NCBI RefSeq assembly: GCF_017163705.1
Contig: NZ_JAFIWB010000006.1
Coordinates: 124,001-188,000 of the forward strand
Source of the DNA: Xanthomonas bonasiae
GTDB lineage: Bacteria > Pseudomonadota > Gammaproteobacteria > Xanthomonadales > Xanthomonadaceae
DNA: 64,000 bases
Direction: 5' to 3'
Below the pieces are notes generated by a model, which saw nothing but the letters and a program-made list of their open reading frames with translations, made no database searches and was not told the DNA's origin. The position numbers were made by a program, and so were the translations under genes. Positions 35,838-44,561 of the stretch are shown here, one piece after another. The first letter of the stretch is position 1, and each line of letters begins with the position of its first letter.

Positions 35838-36797
35838 ATGTCCCGCCTATCGCTTCCACTCGCCTGCCTCGCCGTGCTGTTCGCGAGCGCCGTCGGCACT
35901 GCATCGGCGCAGCCGCCCGCCAAGGCCGCGGCCTCCACCGCAGCCCCGGACAGCGGCGAACGTTCGCCGCTGCGCGCACAGGTGCTGCTGGACCGCGCGC
36001 ACTTCTCCCCGGGCGAGATCGACGGCCAGCCGGGCTCCAACCAGCGCCGCGCGGTCTCCGGCTTCCAGCAGGCGCGCGGACTGACCGCAAGCGGCGAACT
36101 CGACGACGCCACCTGGCAGGCGCTGGCGCAGGACAGCGCGCCCGCGCTGATCGCCTACACACTCACCGCCGAGGACGTGGCCGGTCCGTTCCCCAAGATC
36201 CCCGAGGACACCGCGGAGAAGGCCAAGCTGCCGGCGCTGGGCTACGAATCGGTGGAAGAGCGCCTGGGCGAACGCTTCCACGCCGCGCCTGCGCTGTTGC
36301 GCGCGCTCAACCCGTCGGTCGACTTCAGCCAGGCTGGCGCCAGCGTGCAGGTGCCGAACGTGCTCGGCACCGCGGCGCTGCCGAAGGCGGCCAAGCTGGT
36401 GGTCGACAAGTCCGATTCCACCGTGCGCCTGCTCGACGCCGGCGGCGCGATCCTGGCCCAGTTCCCCGCCTCCACCGGCAGCGAGCACGATCCGCTGCCG
36501 ATCGGCGACTGGAAGATCAAGGGCGTGGTGCGGCAGCCGACCTTCCACTACAACCCCAAGCTGTTCTGGGACGCCGACAAGTCGGACAAGAAGGCCACGT
36601 TGGCCGCAGGCCCGAACAATCCGGTCGGCGAGGTGTGGATCGACCTGTCCAAGGACCACTACGGCCTGCACGGCACGCCGGATCCGGCGCGGGTCGGCAA
36701 GGCGCAATCGCATGGCTGCGTGCGCCTGACCAACTGGGACGCGCTGACCGTGGCCGCCGCGGTGAACGCGTCGGTGCCGGTGACCATGCAGGAGTGA
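35838..36797 (+). CDS. L,D-transpeptidase with N-terminal peptidoglycan-binding domain
   Basis: 319 residues from [16 protein letters not shown]; signal peptide ends [11 protein letters not shown]_binding_1 module ([36 protein letters not shown]) comes first, a LysM-like middle ([19 protein letters not shown]) next, then the YkuD domain: [28 protein letters not shown] and the catalytic SHGCVRLTN. It forms 3-3 peptidoglycan cross-links or attaches proteins in the periplasm. GGAG six bases before this ATG favours it over the ATG at 35823. It is followed four bases later by an M23 peptidase gene, suggesting coordinated wall remodelling. Confidence 0.92.
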   Translation: MSRLSLPLACLAVLFASAVGTASAQPPAKAAASTAAPDSGERSPLRAQVLLDRAHFSPGEIDGQPGSNQRRAVSGFQQARGLTASGELDDATWQALAQDSAPALIAYTLTAEDVAGPFPKIPEDTAEKAKLPALGYESVEERLGERFHAAPALLRALNPSVDFSQAGASVQVPNVLGTAALPKAAKLVVDKSDSTVRLLDAGGAILAQFPASTGSEHDPLPIGDWKIKGVVRQPTFHYNPKLFWDADKSDKKATLAAGPNNPVGEVWIDLSKDHYGLHGTPDPARVGKAQSHGCVRLTNWDALTVAAAVNASVPVTMQE

Positions 36798-36801
36798 GCG
36801 G

Positions 36802-37512
36802 ATGAAGACCGTGCTCAGCCTGGCGGCGCTGGTAATGGCGGTAGCGCTCGGCTACTGGGTGCTGCGCGCCGGCGTACAGGTGCGCCCCAGCGCAGCCGCG
36901 GCCGGCGACGCAGCGGCCACGCTCGCAATGTCCCCTGCCACAGCGCCAGCAGCGGCACCGGCACAGCGCGAGGCGACCGCGCCGGCGCCTTTGCCAATGT
37001 CGATAGACACCCCGCCGGCGGCGGCGCCTGCCGCGGCCGCAGCGCCCCCCGCGGCCACGTCGGCGAACGCTTCCGACGACCTGCTGATCCCCGTACAAGG
37101 CGTGCGTCGCGACCAGCTGCAGGACACCTTCACCGACGCGCGCAGCCAGGGCCGGCACCACGACGCGATCGACATCCTGGCGCCGGCCGGCACGCCGGTG
37201 CTGGCGGTGGCCGACGGCAGCGTGGAAAAGCTGTTCGACAGCGAGCGCGGCGGCCTCACCGTGTACCAGTTCGAACCCAGCGGCCGCTACGCCTACTACT
37301 ACGCGCACCTGCAGCGCTACGCGGATGGACTGGCGGAAAAACAGACGCTCCGCCGCGGCCAGGTGCTCGGCTATGTCGGCAGCACCGGCAATGCCGATCC
37401 TGGCGCGCCGCACCTGCATTTCGAGATCCACCGGCTGGGCCCGGAAAAGCAGTGGTGGAAGGGCGAATCGCTCAATCCGTATCCGCTGCTGCGCGGCGAG
37501 CAGCGCCTGTAG
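36802..37512 (+). CDS. M23-family peptidoglycan endopeptidase (LytM-like)
   Basis: 236 residues. An N-terminal membrane anchor or signal (VLSLAALVMAVALGYWVLRA) is followed by an Ala/Pro-rich linker of about 70 residues, then the LytM domain. The zinc motif is visible in GRHHDAIDILAPAGTPVLA (His and Asp) and HLHFEIHRL (HxH), with YYYAHLQRYADG between. An intact site suggests an active endopeptidase rather than an EnvC-like activator. It starts four bases after the L,D-transpeptidase stop, so the pair is one operon that makes and cuts wall cross-links. Confidence 0.9.
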   Translation: MKTVLSLAALVMAVALGYWVLRAGVQVRPSAAAAGDAAATLAMSPATAPAAAPAQREATAPAPLPMSIDTPPAAAPAAAAAPPAATSANASDDLLIPVQGVRRDQLQDTFTDARSQGRHHDAIDILAPAGTPVLAVADGSVEKLFDSERGGLTVYQFEPSGRYAYYYAHLQRYADGLAEKQTLRRGQVLGYVGSTGNADPGAPHLHFEIHRLGPEKQWWKGESLNPYPLLRGEQRL

Positions 37513-37781
37513 GCGCAGGCGCGGCCCGACGCTGCGTCTCGGGAGGCTGCGCGATCGCAGGCGCCTCCGCATCACGCCTGGACCTGCCGACGGCTCGATG
37601 CCTTGACTCGCGGGCCTCAGCCCCACCCCGCCAGGCCGGGGCGTGCCAGGGCTGGCGGCAACCCGGCAACGGCAGCTTGAACCGCACCGGACCGGCGGGG
37701 CGGCTTTCGGGCCGCCGCCGGGGTTGCCGGCCGGCCCGCCATGTCATTCGCGTGTAAAATTCCCGGTTTTACCCAGAAGCA

Positions 37782-38513
37782 ATGGCGAAAGCTCTTCCAC
37801 GGCCGCCTGTCCCGGGCCCGGCGTTCATTCGCCTCCTCGCACGTCTCACCGACGCCGACATCGCGCCGTCCAGCCCCGCGCTGGCCGACCGGCTCGGCCA
37901 ATGGATCGACTGGACGCGCGCCGTGGCCGTGTCCAGGGCGCTGGACGGGAGGCTGCCCGCGATCGACGCCGACGCGCCATTCGAGGGCGCCGACGCGCAC
38001 GAGTGCGCACGCGTGCGCCGCGCGCTGGAGGAGGCGATTTCCAGCGACACCGCCGCGGACGCCGGCAAGCAAGGCCCCCGGCCTGGCCATGCCGCCGACG
38101 CGAACGCGCCGCTCGACTACGCGCCGTTCCGCCAGCGTTACCTGTCGCTGCAGCGGACGATGCTGACCGCGACCGGCCGCCTGCGCGGCCAGCTGCGCGA
38201 CACGCTGGCGCGGACGTCGGCCGACATGGCGCGGCTGGCGGAGGTGGATGCGGTCATGGAGCTGACCCTGAGTCCGCGCGAACAGACCCTGCTGGCTGCC
38301 GTGCCGGCGCTGCTGCAACAGCATTTCGAACGCCTGCGCGAGACCGAGCCCACCGCGGCGGCCGACACGCACACGGCGGACACCGCTCAGGCACCGACCG
38401 CCAACGCCTGGCTGGACGTGTTCCGCCAGGACATGCGCAGCGTGCTGCGCGCCGAGCTGGATGTCCGCTTCCACCCCATCGACGCGCTGCTCGCAGCGCT
38501 GCGCCCCCGCTGA
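37782..38513 (+). CDS. DUF3348-family protein, first gene of stator-like operon
   Basis: 243 residues, predicted cytoplasmic, no signal or membrane helix. The N-terminus FIRLLARLTDADIAPSSPAL then LADRLGQWIDWTRAVAVSRAL is the DUF3348 signature, as I recall it. The middle is helical (YLSLQRTMLTATGRLRGQLRD) and the C-terminus ends RAELDVRFHPIDALLAALRPR. No catalytic motif is seen. It is ten bases before the MotA/TolQ-like gene, so it probably works with that complex, perhaps as a cytoplasmic adaptor. The 269 bases upstream hold the only obvious promoter region of the operon. Confidence 0.75.
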   Translation: MAKALPRPPVPGPAFIRLLARLTDADIAPSSPALADRLGQWIDWTRAVAVSRALDGRLPAIDADAPFEGADAHECARVRRALEEAISSDTAADAGKQGPRPGHAADANAPLDYAPFRQRYLSLQRTMLTATGRLRGQLRDTLARTSADMARLAEVDAVMELTLSPREQTLLAAVPALLQQHFERLRETEPTAAADTHTADTAQAPTANAWLDVFRQDMRSVLRAELDVRFHPIDALLAALRPR

Positions 38514-38523
38514 CCGAGACCTC

Positions 38524-40860
38524 ATGTTCAAGAACTTCTTCAATTCCGTCGTGTTCCTGGCCGGCCTCGCCGCCGTGTGCTGGATCGGCGTGGGCTATCT
38601 CGGCACCAATCCGCTGGGCGTCGGCTTCGCGCTGCTGATCGGCGCGTGCTACGTGGCCGGCGCGCTGGAGCTGTACCGCTACCGGCAGGCCACGGCCACG
38701 CTGGTCCACGCCGTGGCCGACGCGGACGCGGCGCAGTCCGACCTGGGCGGCTGGCTGCAGCGCCTGGATCCGAGCCTGCGCAATGCGGTGCGCCTGCGCA
38801 TCGAGGGCGAGCGCGTCGCCTTGCCGGCGCCGGGACTGACCCCGTACCTGGTCGGCCTGCTGGTCCTGCTGGGCATGCTCGGCACCTTCCTGGGCATGAT
38901 GGCGACCCTGCGCGGTACCGGCCTGGCGCTGGAAAGCGCGACCGACCTGCAGGCCATCCGCGACTCGCTGGCCGCACCGGTCAAGGGCCTGGGCTTCGCG
39001 TTCGGCACCTCCATCGCCGGCGTGGCCAGTTCGGCGATGCTCGGCCTGCTCGCCGCGCTGTGCCGGCGCGAGCGGCTGCAGGCGGTGCAAGGGCTCGACC
39101 TGGCCATCGCGACCACGCTGCACGTCCATTCGCAGGCGTTCCAGCGCAGTGAAGCGTTCAAGCTGCTGCAGCGGCAGACGGAACTGATGCCGGCCTTGAT
39201 CGACCGGCTGCAGGCGATGGCGACCGGTATCGAGCAACAGGGCGCCGCCAGCGGCGAACGCCTCGCAAGCAATCAGGACGCCTTCCACGCCAGGACCGAG
39301 GCCGCCTACACGCGCCTGGCCGGCGCGGTGGAGCAGTCGCTGCAGGCCGGCGTCGCGGAGAACGCGCGCGCGCTCGGCGCGGCGCTGCAGCCGGTGGTGC
39401 AGGCCACCCTGGACGGCCTGGCGCGCGAAACCGCGACGCTGCACGAGCACGTCGGCCAGGCCGTGCAACGCCAGCTGGACAGCCTGGCCAGCGGCTTCGA
39501 GAACGCCGCCGCGCGCGCCGCACAGGCGTGGGATGCCGCGCTGGCCGGCCAGCGCGACACCAACCAGGCGCTGGTCCAGGATCTGCGCAGCGCGCTGGAC
39601 GGCTTCGGCGACAGCTTCGCGATGCGCTCGAACGGCGTGCTGGATGCCGTGTCGGCGCGCCTGGACGCCACGGCGGACGGCGCCAAGCAGGCATGGAACG
39701 ATGCGCTGTCGCGCCAGCAAGAGATCAACGCGCAATTGGCAGCGCGCAACGCACAGGCGCTGGATGCGATCTCGGTACGCCTCGACGCCACCGCCGATGG
39801 CGCCAAGCAGGCCTGGAGCGATGCGCTGTCGCGCCAGGAAGCGATCAACGAACAGCTGGCGGCGCGCAACGCACAGGCGCTGGATGCGATCTCGGTACGC
39901 CTCGATGCCACCGCCGATGGCGCCAAGCAGGCCTGGAGCGATGCGCTGTCGCGCCAGGAAGACGTCAACGCCGCCCTGGCCGAGCGCAACGCAAAGGCGC
40001 TGGACGCGGCCGCAGCGACGCTGGAACAACGCGCGGCGGCGCTGGTCGAGGTCATGCAGCACTCCCACGCGCAATTGCAGGACGCGCTGCAAGCGCGCGA
40101 CCAGGCGCGCCTGGCCACGTGGACCGACACGTTCGCCGCGATGGTCGCCGCCTTGAACGCGGAGTGGGAGCGCAACGGCGAGCACATCGCGCAGCGCCAG
40201 CAGGACATCTGCGCCACCCTCGAACGCACCGCAGGCGCGATCGCGGCGCAGACCCAGGCGCATGCCAGCGAGACCATCGCCGAGATCTCGCGCCTGGTGC
40301 AGACCGCGTCGGAAGCGCCGAAGGCCGCCGCCGATGTCGTCGCCGAGCTGCGCCAGAAACTCTCCGAGAGCATGGTCCGCGACACCGCGATGCTGGAAGA
40401 GCGCAGCCGCCTGCTGGACACGCTGCACACCTTGCTCGACGCGGTGAATCACGCGTCCACCGAGCAACGCACCGCGGTGGACGCCCTGGTCACCACCTCG
40501 GCGGATCTGCTCGAACGGGTCGGCACCCGCTTCACCGACCACATCGAAGCCGAGACCGGCAAGCTCGAATCGGTCGCCGCGCAGGTCGCGGTCGGCGCCA
40601 CCGAAGTGGCGAGCCTGGGCGATGCGTTCGGCGGCGCGGTGGAGGCGTTCGGCCACTCGAACGCGGCGCTGCTGGAGCGCCTGCAGGGCATCGAACAGGC
40701 GCTGGACAAGTCGCTCGCGCGCAGCGACGAGCAACTGGCCTACTACGTGGCCCAGGCGCGCGAAGTCATCGACCTGAGCATGCTGTCGCAGAAGCAGATC
40801 ATCGAGGAGTTGCGCCAGCTGCCCGGCCAGCACGCCGACGGCGGAGCCGAAGCGGCATGA
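38524..40860 (+). CDS. MotA/TolQ/ZorA-like membrane protein with long coiled-coil tail (DUF802)
   Basis: 778 residues. Four membrane helices: about 8-26, 31-51, 106-127 (LVGLLVLLGMLGTFLGMMAT) and 156-180 (FGTSIAGVASSAMLGLLAAL). The GTFLGM and TSIAGVASSAMLG motifs match the pore helices of the MotA/TolQ/ExbB proton-channel fold, with the cytoplasmic loop between TM2 and TM3. From residue 181 to about 760 the protein is one very long Ala/Gln/Glu-rich helical tail, containing three 40-residue repeats (380-499). This is the design of ZorA in Zorya defence systems. Its stop overlaps the MotB-like start (ATGA). Function undescribed as far as I know. Confidence 0.8.
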   Translation: MFKNFFNSVVFLAGLAAVCWIGVGYLGTNPLGVGFALLIGACYVAGALELYRYRQATATLVHAVADADAAQSDLGGWLQRLDPSLRNAVRLRIEGERVALPAPGLTPYLVGLLVLLGMLGTFLGMMATLRGTGLALESATDLQAIRDSLAAPVKGLGFAFGTSIAGVASSAMLGLLAALCRRERLQAVQGLDLAIATTLHVHSQAFQRSEAFKLLQRQTELMPALIDRLQAMATGIEQQGAASGERLASNQDAFHARTEAAYTRLAGAVEQSLQAGVAENARALGAALQPVVQATLDGLARETATLHEHVGQAVQRQLDSLASGFENAAARAAQAWDAALAGQRDTNQALVQDLRSALDGFGDSFAMRSNGVLDAVSARLDATADGAKQAWNDALSRQQEINAQLAARNAQALDAISVRLDATADGAKQAWSDALSRQEAINEQLAARNAQALDAISVRLDATADGAKQAWSDALSRQEDVNAALAERNAKALDAAAATLEQRAAALVEVMQHSHAQLQDALQARDQARLATWTDTFAAMVAALNAEWERNGEHIAQRQQDICATLERTAGAIAAQTQAHASETIAEISRLVQTASEAPKAAADVVAELRQKLSESMVRDTAMLEERSRLLDTLHTLLDAVNHASTEQRTAVDALVTTSADLLERVGTRFTDHIEAETGKLESVAAQVAVGATEVASLGDAFGGAVEAFGHSNAALLERLQGIEQALDKSLARSDEQLAYYVAQAREVIDLSMLSQKQIIEELRQLPGQHADGGAEAA
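39661..40020 (+). repeat. Three 120-bp in-frame tandem repeats
   Basis: Units start at 39661, 39781 and 39901, each exactly 120 bases (40 residues, core DATADGAKQAW and DALSRQE). Units 1-2 and 2-3 differ at few positions, units 2 and 3 being almost identical. They fall inside the coiled-coil tail and keep the heptad register, so copy number would change tail length. A period of 120 bases was read directly from the sequence. Confidence 0.95.
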
Positions 40861-41507
40861 GCGACGAGCTCGAGATCGAAGCCGACGCCGGCGCGCCGAT
40901 CTGGGCCGTGTTCGGCGACCTGATGTCGGTGCTGCTGGGCGCGTTCGTGCTGATCCTGATCGGCGTGATCGGCGTGCAGCTGCAGCTGTCGCACAAATTG
41001 GACGAGGAAGTCCGGCAGCGGCAGGCCGAGGCGCGGCAACGCAAGACCCTGGAACAGGCGCTGGCCGCGCCGCTGGCTGCAGGCCGGGTGACCCTGGTCG
41101 ATGGCCGCATCGGCATTCGCGGCAGCGTGCTGTTCGCGCTCAATTCCGATCAGTTGCAGCCCGAAGGACGCGAAGTGCTGAAGAGCCTGGCCGCGCCGCT
41201 GGCCGGCTACCTCAAGGCGCGCGGCGAGATCCTGATGGTCAGCGGCTTCACCGACGACCGCCAGGTGCGCGACAGCAATCGCCAGTTCGCCGACAACTGG
41301 GAACTGTCGGCGCAGCGCGCGCTGACCGTGACCCGTGCGCTGATCGACGAAGGCGTACCGGCCGATGCGGTGTTCGCCGCCGCGTTCGGCGCGCAGCAAC
41401 CGGTCAGCCCGAACACCGACGAAGCCGGACGCGCCAGCAACCGGCGCGTGGAAATGGCGCCGCTGCCGAAGCTGTCCACGTCTGCCGCCAGACCGCATGC
41501 GCGATAA
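40857..41507 (+). CDS. MotB/ZorB-like OmpA-family protein
   Basis: 216 residues. A short cytoplasmic N-terminus is followed by one membrane helix, WAVFGDLMSVLLGAFVLIL, with Asp21 placed like the ion-binding aspartate of MotB/ZorB. After a coiled linker comes an OmpA peptidoglycan-binding domain: LFALNSDQLQPEGREVLKSL, GFTDDRQ, NWELSAQRALTVTRAL and ASNRRVEM. The pairing with a TolQ/MotA-like protein in the preceding gene, overlapping by four bases, strongly suggests an ion-driven stator anchored to the wall. It is smaller than flagellar MotB and has no signal peptide, as expected for the topology. Its stop lies within the next gene. Confidence 0.85.
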   Translation: MSDELEIEADAGAPIWAVFGDLMSVLLGAFVLILIGVIGVQLQLSHKLDEEVRQRQAEARQRKTLEQALAAPLAAGRVTLVDGRIGIRGSVLFALNSDQLQPEGREVLKSLAAPLAGYLKARGEILMVSGFTDDRQVRDSNRQFADNWELSAQRALTVTRALIDEGVPADAVFAAAFGAQQPVSPNTDEAGRASNRRVEMAPLPKLSTSAARPHAR

Positions 41508-42207
41508 CGCGACATCCGCGAGCGAACTGCTCGGCGCATGGCGGCAGCGGCAGGCCGAGCGCCTGGATCCGCTGCGCTTCCGCTTCATCGAAGCACTGGC
41601 GCGGCGTGTCGATACGCATCATGGCCAAGCGCGGCGCCTGCTGGAGCAGAAGCTGTCCGCGCTGCTCGACGCCTATGCCGCGGACCTGGCCAGGATGCCG
41701 GCCGCGACAACCGCCGACGCCGAAAGCGATACCGACGACGGCACGGCCATCGCCGATACCGATACCGCGCCTCCCGCGACCGCGACTGCGACCGCGCGCA
41801 GCCCGCTCGGCGAACTGCTGCAGCGGTTCGCCGGCGGCGCCGCGCATGACGCGCATGACGCGAACGACACGGCAAACGCCATGCCGCCGCAGCCTGCGCA
41901 GCAACTGCCCGCACTCGACGATGCGCGCAGACTGTGGACCGAGCTGCGCAGCCGCAGCCAGCTGCGGCAATCGCTGCAGCAGGCCCCTGCCGATGCCGGC
42001 CCGCTGAATTCCGGCGTGCTGGTGCATCGCGCGCTGGCGCTGATGCGCACCCTGTCGCCGGGCTATCTGCAGCATTTCCTCGCCTACGTCGACGCATTGT
42101 CGTGGCTGCAACAGATGCACGACGATGATGTGCTCGCGACGCAGCAGAAACCCGGCGCGGATGTCGGCAAGAAGCCGACGCGCGGCAAGCCGCGCAAGCG
42201 CGGCTGA
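41497..42207 (+). CDS. DUF2894-family protein, last gene of stator-like operon
   Basis: 236 residues. The N-terminal helix region SELLGAWRQRQAERLDPLRF and RFIEALARRVDTHHGQARRL matches the DUF2894 family, as I recall it. A low-complexity Asp/Thr/Ala stretch spans residues about 70-100, then a conserved C-terminal part (LNSGVLVHRALALMRTLSPG, YLQHFLAYVDALSWLQQM) and a basic tail (KKPTRGKPRKRG). No membrane helix or signal peptide, so it is cytoplasmic. It overlaps the MotB-like gene by 11 bases. Function unknown; the basic tail could contact nucleic acid or the membrane surface. Confidence 0.75.
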   Translation: MRDNATSASELLGAWRQRQAERLDPLRFRFIEALARRVDTHHGQARRLLEQKLSALLDAYAADLARMPAATTADAESDTDDGTAIADTDTAPPATATATARSPLGELLQRFAGGAAHDAHDANDTANAMPPQPAQQLPALDDARRLWTELRSRSQLRQSLQQAPADAGPLNSGVLVHRALALMRTLSPGYLQHFLAYVDALSWLQQMHDDDVLATQQKPGADVGKKPTRGKPRKRG

Positions 42208-42270
42208 AACACGGCCCACGCGCTGGCCGCAATGCGTGCCCGGCGCACAATCCAATCCAGGCCGATAACG

Positions 42271-42346
42271 CCCCTGTAGGAGCGGCTTCAGCCGCGACAG
42301 GCTGCATCCGTAAAGCCCGTCGCGGCTGAAGCCGCTCCTACAGGGG
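42271..42346. repeat. Palindromic repeat element, copy 2
   Basis: Perfect 28-base arms (42271-42298 and 42319-42346) around a 20-base loop. The arms are the same as in copy 1 except that the left end is extended by CCCC. It lies between the convergent DUF2894 and tkt genes. Confidence 0.95.
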
Positions 42347-42375
42347 ACGCGCCTGAATTGCGCAACAACGCAAGC

Positions 42376-42407
42376 AAGAAAAAGGCCGGCTTGCGCCGGC
42401 CTTTCTC
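42376..42407 (-). terminator. Rho-independent terminator of tkt
   Basis: GGCCGGC-TTGC-GCCGGCC stem followed on the minus strand by a T-rich run (TTTTTCTT), 22 bases after the tkt stop. A short T run on the other side could serve the plus strand too. Confidence 0.85.
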
Positions 42408-42428
42408 GTTGCCGCGGAAGACGCTGCG

Positions 42429-44429
42429 TTACAACGCCTTCGCCGCCGCGACCACGTGCTCGGCGGTGATCTCGAAGTACTTGTACAGCTCGTCGGCCGG
42501 TGCCGAGGCGCCGAAGGTGTCGATGCCGACCACCGCACCGTCCAGGCCCACGTACTTGCGCCAGAAACCGGTGACGCCGGCCTCCACCGCCACCCGCTTG
42601 CGCACCGCGTTCGGCAGCACCGATTCGCGATAGGCCGCATCCTGGCGGTCGAACACGTCGGTCGACGGCATCGACACCACGCGGGTCTTCAGGCCCGCGG
42701 CATCCAGCACCTTCTTCGCGTCCACGGCCAGCCCGACTTCCGAACCGGTGCCGATCAGGATCACGTCCGGCGCGCCGCCCTCGGCATCGGCCAGCACGTA
42801 GCCGCCGCGTTCGATCTGCTTGATCTGCGCGTCGCTGCGCACCTGGAACGGCAGGTTCTGACGACTGAACACCAGGCAGCTCGGGCCGTCCTGGCGGGTG
42901 ATCGCGGCCTTCCAGCTCACCGCCGACTCGACCGTGTCGCAGGGGCGCCATACGTCGTTGTTGGGGATGTAGCGCAACGAGGCCAGGTGTTCCACCGGCT
43001 GATGGGTCGGGCCGTCCTCGCCCAGGCCGATCGAATCGTGGGTGTACACGTGGATCGCATGCGCCGGGTTCAACGCGCTCATGCGCACGCCGTTGCGCGC
43101 GTAGTCGCTGAACACCAGGAAGGTGGCATCAAACGGGATGAAGCCGCCATGCAGCGCAAGCCCATTGGCGATCGCGGTCATGCCGAACTCGCGCACGCCG
43201 TAGTACACGTAGTTGGCGTTCGGGTCGTCGGTGGCGACCGACTTGCTGGCCTTCCACAGGGTCAGGTTGGAATGCGCCAGGTCGGCCGAACCGCCGACCA
43301 GTTCCGGCAGCAGCGGCGCGAACGCCTCGATCGCCATCTGCGAGGCCTTGCGCGAGGCGATGGTCTGCGCCTCGCTCGCCTGCTTGGCGATGTAGGCATC
43401 GGCCTGGGCGATGAAGTCCTCCGGCAACTCGCCATGCGAGCGGCGGGTCAGCTCCGCGGCCTCGGCCGGGAACTGCTTGGCGTACTTGTCGAACGCCTGC
43501 TCCCACTCGGCCTGGCGCAGCGTGCCGGCGCCACCGGCGCGCCAGCCGTCGTAAATCTCCTGCGGGATCTCGAACGGGCCGTACGGCCACTGCAGCGCCT
43601 TGCGCGCGCCTTCCAGCTCGTCCTTGCCCAGCGGCGCGCCGTGCGAGGATTCCTTGCCGGCCTTGCTCGGCGCACCGAAGCCGATGGTGGTGCGGCAGCA
43701 GATCAGGGTCGGCTTGTCGCTCTCGCCGATGGCGGCCTCGATCGCGGCCTTGATCGCGTCGGCATCCTGCCCGTCGACATCGCGCAGCACGTGCCAGCCA
43801 TAGGCCTCGAACCGCGCCGGAGTGTCGTCGCTGAACCAGCCGGCGGTGTTGCCGTCGATGGAGATATGGTTGTTGTCCCAGAACGCGACCAGCTTGCCCA
43901 GGCCCCAGGTGCCGGCCAGCGAGGCGGCTTCGTGCGAGATGCCTTCCATCATGCAGCCGTCGCCCATGAACACCCAGGTACGGTGGTCGACGATCTGGTG
44001 CTCGGGGCGGTTGTAGCGCTGCGCCAGCAGCTTCTCGGCCAGCGCGAAGCCGACCGCGTTGGCGAAGCCCTGGCCGAGCGGACCGGTGGTGGTCTCCACC
44101 CCGGGGGTCTCGCTGCGCTCGGGGTGGCCGGCGGTCTTGCTGTGCAGCTGGCGGAAGCGCTTCAGCTGGTCCAGCGGCAGGTCGTAGCCGGACAGGTGCA
44201 GCAGCGCGTACTGCAGCATCGAGCCGTGGCCGTTGGAGAGCACGAAGCGGTCGCGGTTGAACCACTTCGGATTGTTCGGGTTGTGGCTGAGGAAGTCGTT
44301 CCACAGCACTTCGGCGATGTCGGCCATGCCCATCGGCATGCCGGGATGGCCGGACTTGGCGGCCTCGACCGCATCGGCGGCGAGGAAGCGGATCGCGTTG
44401 GCGAGCTGGCGGCGGGTAGGCGTCGTCAT
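42429..44429 (-). CDS. tkt: Transketolase
   Basis: 666 residues, the normal length. The start [20 protein letters not shown] gives the family N-terminus, with [18 protein letters not shown] for substrate binding, the thiamine diphosphate region [18 protein letters not shown] and the C-terminal [12 protein letters not shown]. It exchanges two-carbon units in the pentose phosphate pathway in the cytoplasm. No strong ribosome-binding site is visible before the ATG. It is transcribed away from the dicarboxylate symporter gene with which it shares strand, but the 132-base gap suggests its own promoter. Confidence 0.96.
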   Translation of the reverse strand: MTTPTRRQLANAIRFLAADAVEAAKSGHPGMPMGMADIAEVLWNDFLSHNPNNPKWFNRDRFVLSNGHGSMLQYALLHLSGYDLPLDQLKRFRQLHSKTAGHPERSETPGVETTTGPLGQGFANAVGFALAEKLLAQRYNRPEHQIVDHRTWVFMGDGCMMEGISHEAASLAGTWGLGKLVAFWDNNHISIDGNTAGWFSDDTPARFEAYGWHVLRDVDGQDADAIKAAIEAAIGESDKPTLICCRTTIGFGAPSKAGKESSHGAPLGKDELEGARKALQWPYGPFEIPQEIYDGWRAGGAGTLRQAEWEQAFDKYAKQFPAEAAELTRRSHGELPEDFIAQADAYIAKQASEAQTIASRKASQMAIEAFAPLLPELVGGSADLAHSNLTLWKASKSVATDDPNANYVYYGVREFGMTAIANGLALHGGFIPFDATFLVFSDYARNGVRMSALNPAHAIHVYTHDSIGLGEDGPTHQPVEHLASLRYIPNNDVWRPCDTVESAVSWKAAITRQDGPSCLVFSRQNLPFQVRSDAQIKQIERGGYVLADAEGGAPDVILIGTGSEVGLAVDAKKVLDAAGLKTRVVSMPSTDVFDRQDAAYRESVLPNAVRKRVAVEAGVTGFWRKYVGLDGAVVGIDTFGASAPADELYKYFEITAEHVVAAAKAL

Positions 44430-44561
44430 GTGGATTCTATTGGACCGGGAGCGGGCGCGGGGGCGTCGGGTCCACCATTGTCCCACAGCCCGGGGCGCAG
44501 GACAGTCACCGGACCTGGACCCGCGGCGGCGGCGGCCTGGAACGCCGCCGCGACCGGCCGA

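Noticed and set aside
39661-40020. CRISPR-like or satellite array
   Set aside because: The three 120-base units are contiguous, in frame and without spacers; they encode a coiled-coil repeat.
37782-42207. Interpretation as a complete Zorya anti-phage system
   Set aside because: The ZorA/ZorB-like architecture is present but there is no ZorC/ZorD helicase-nuclease or ZorE HNH protein nearby, and no sign of a defence island or mobile element.
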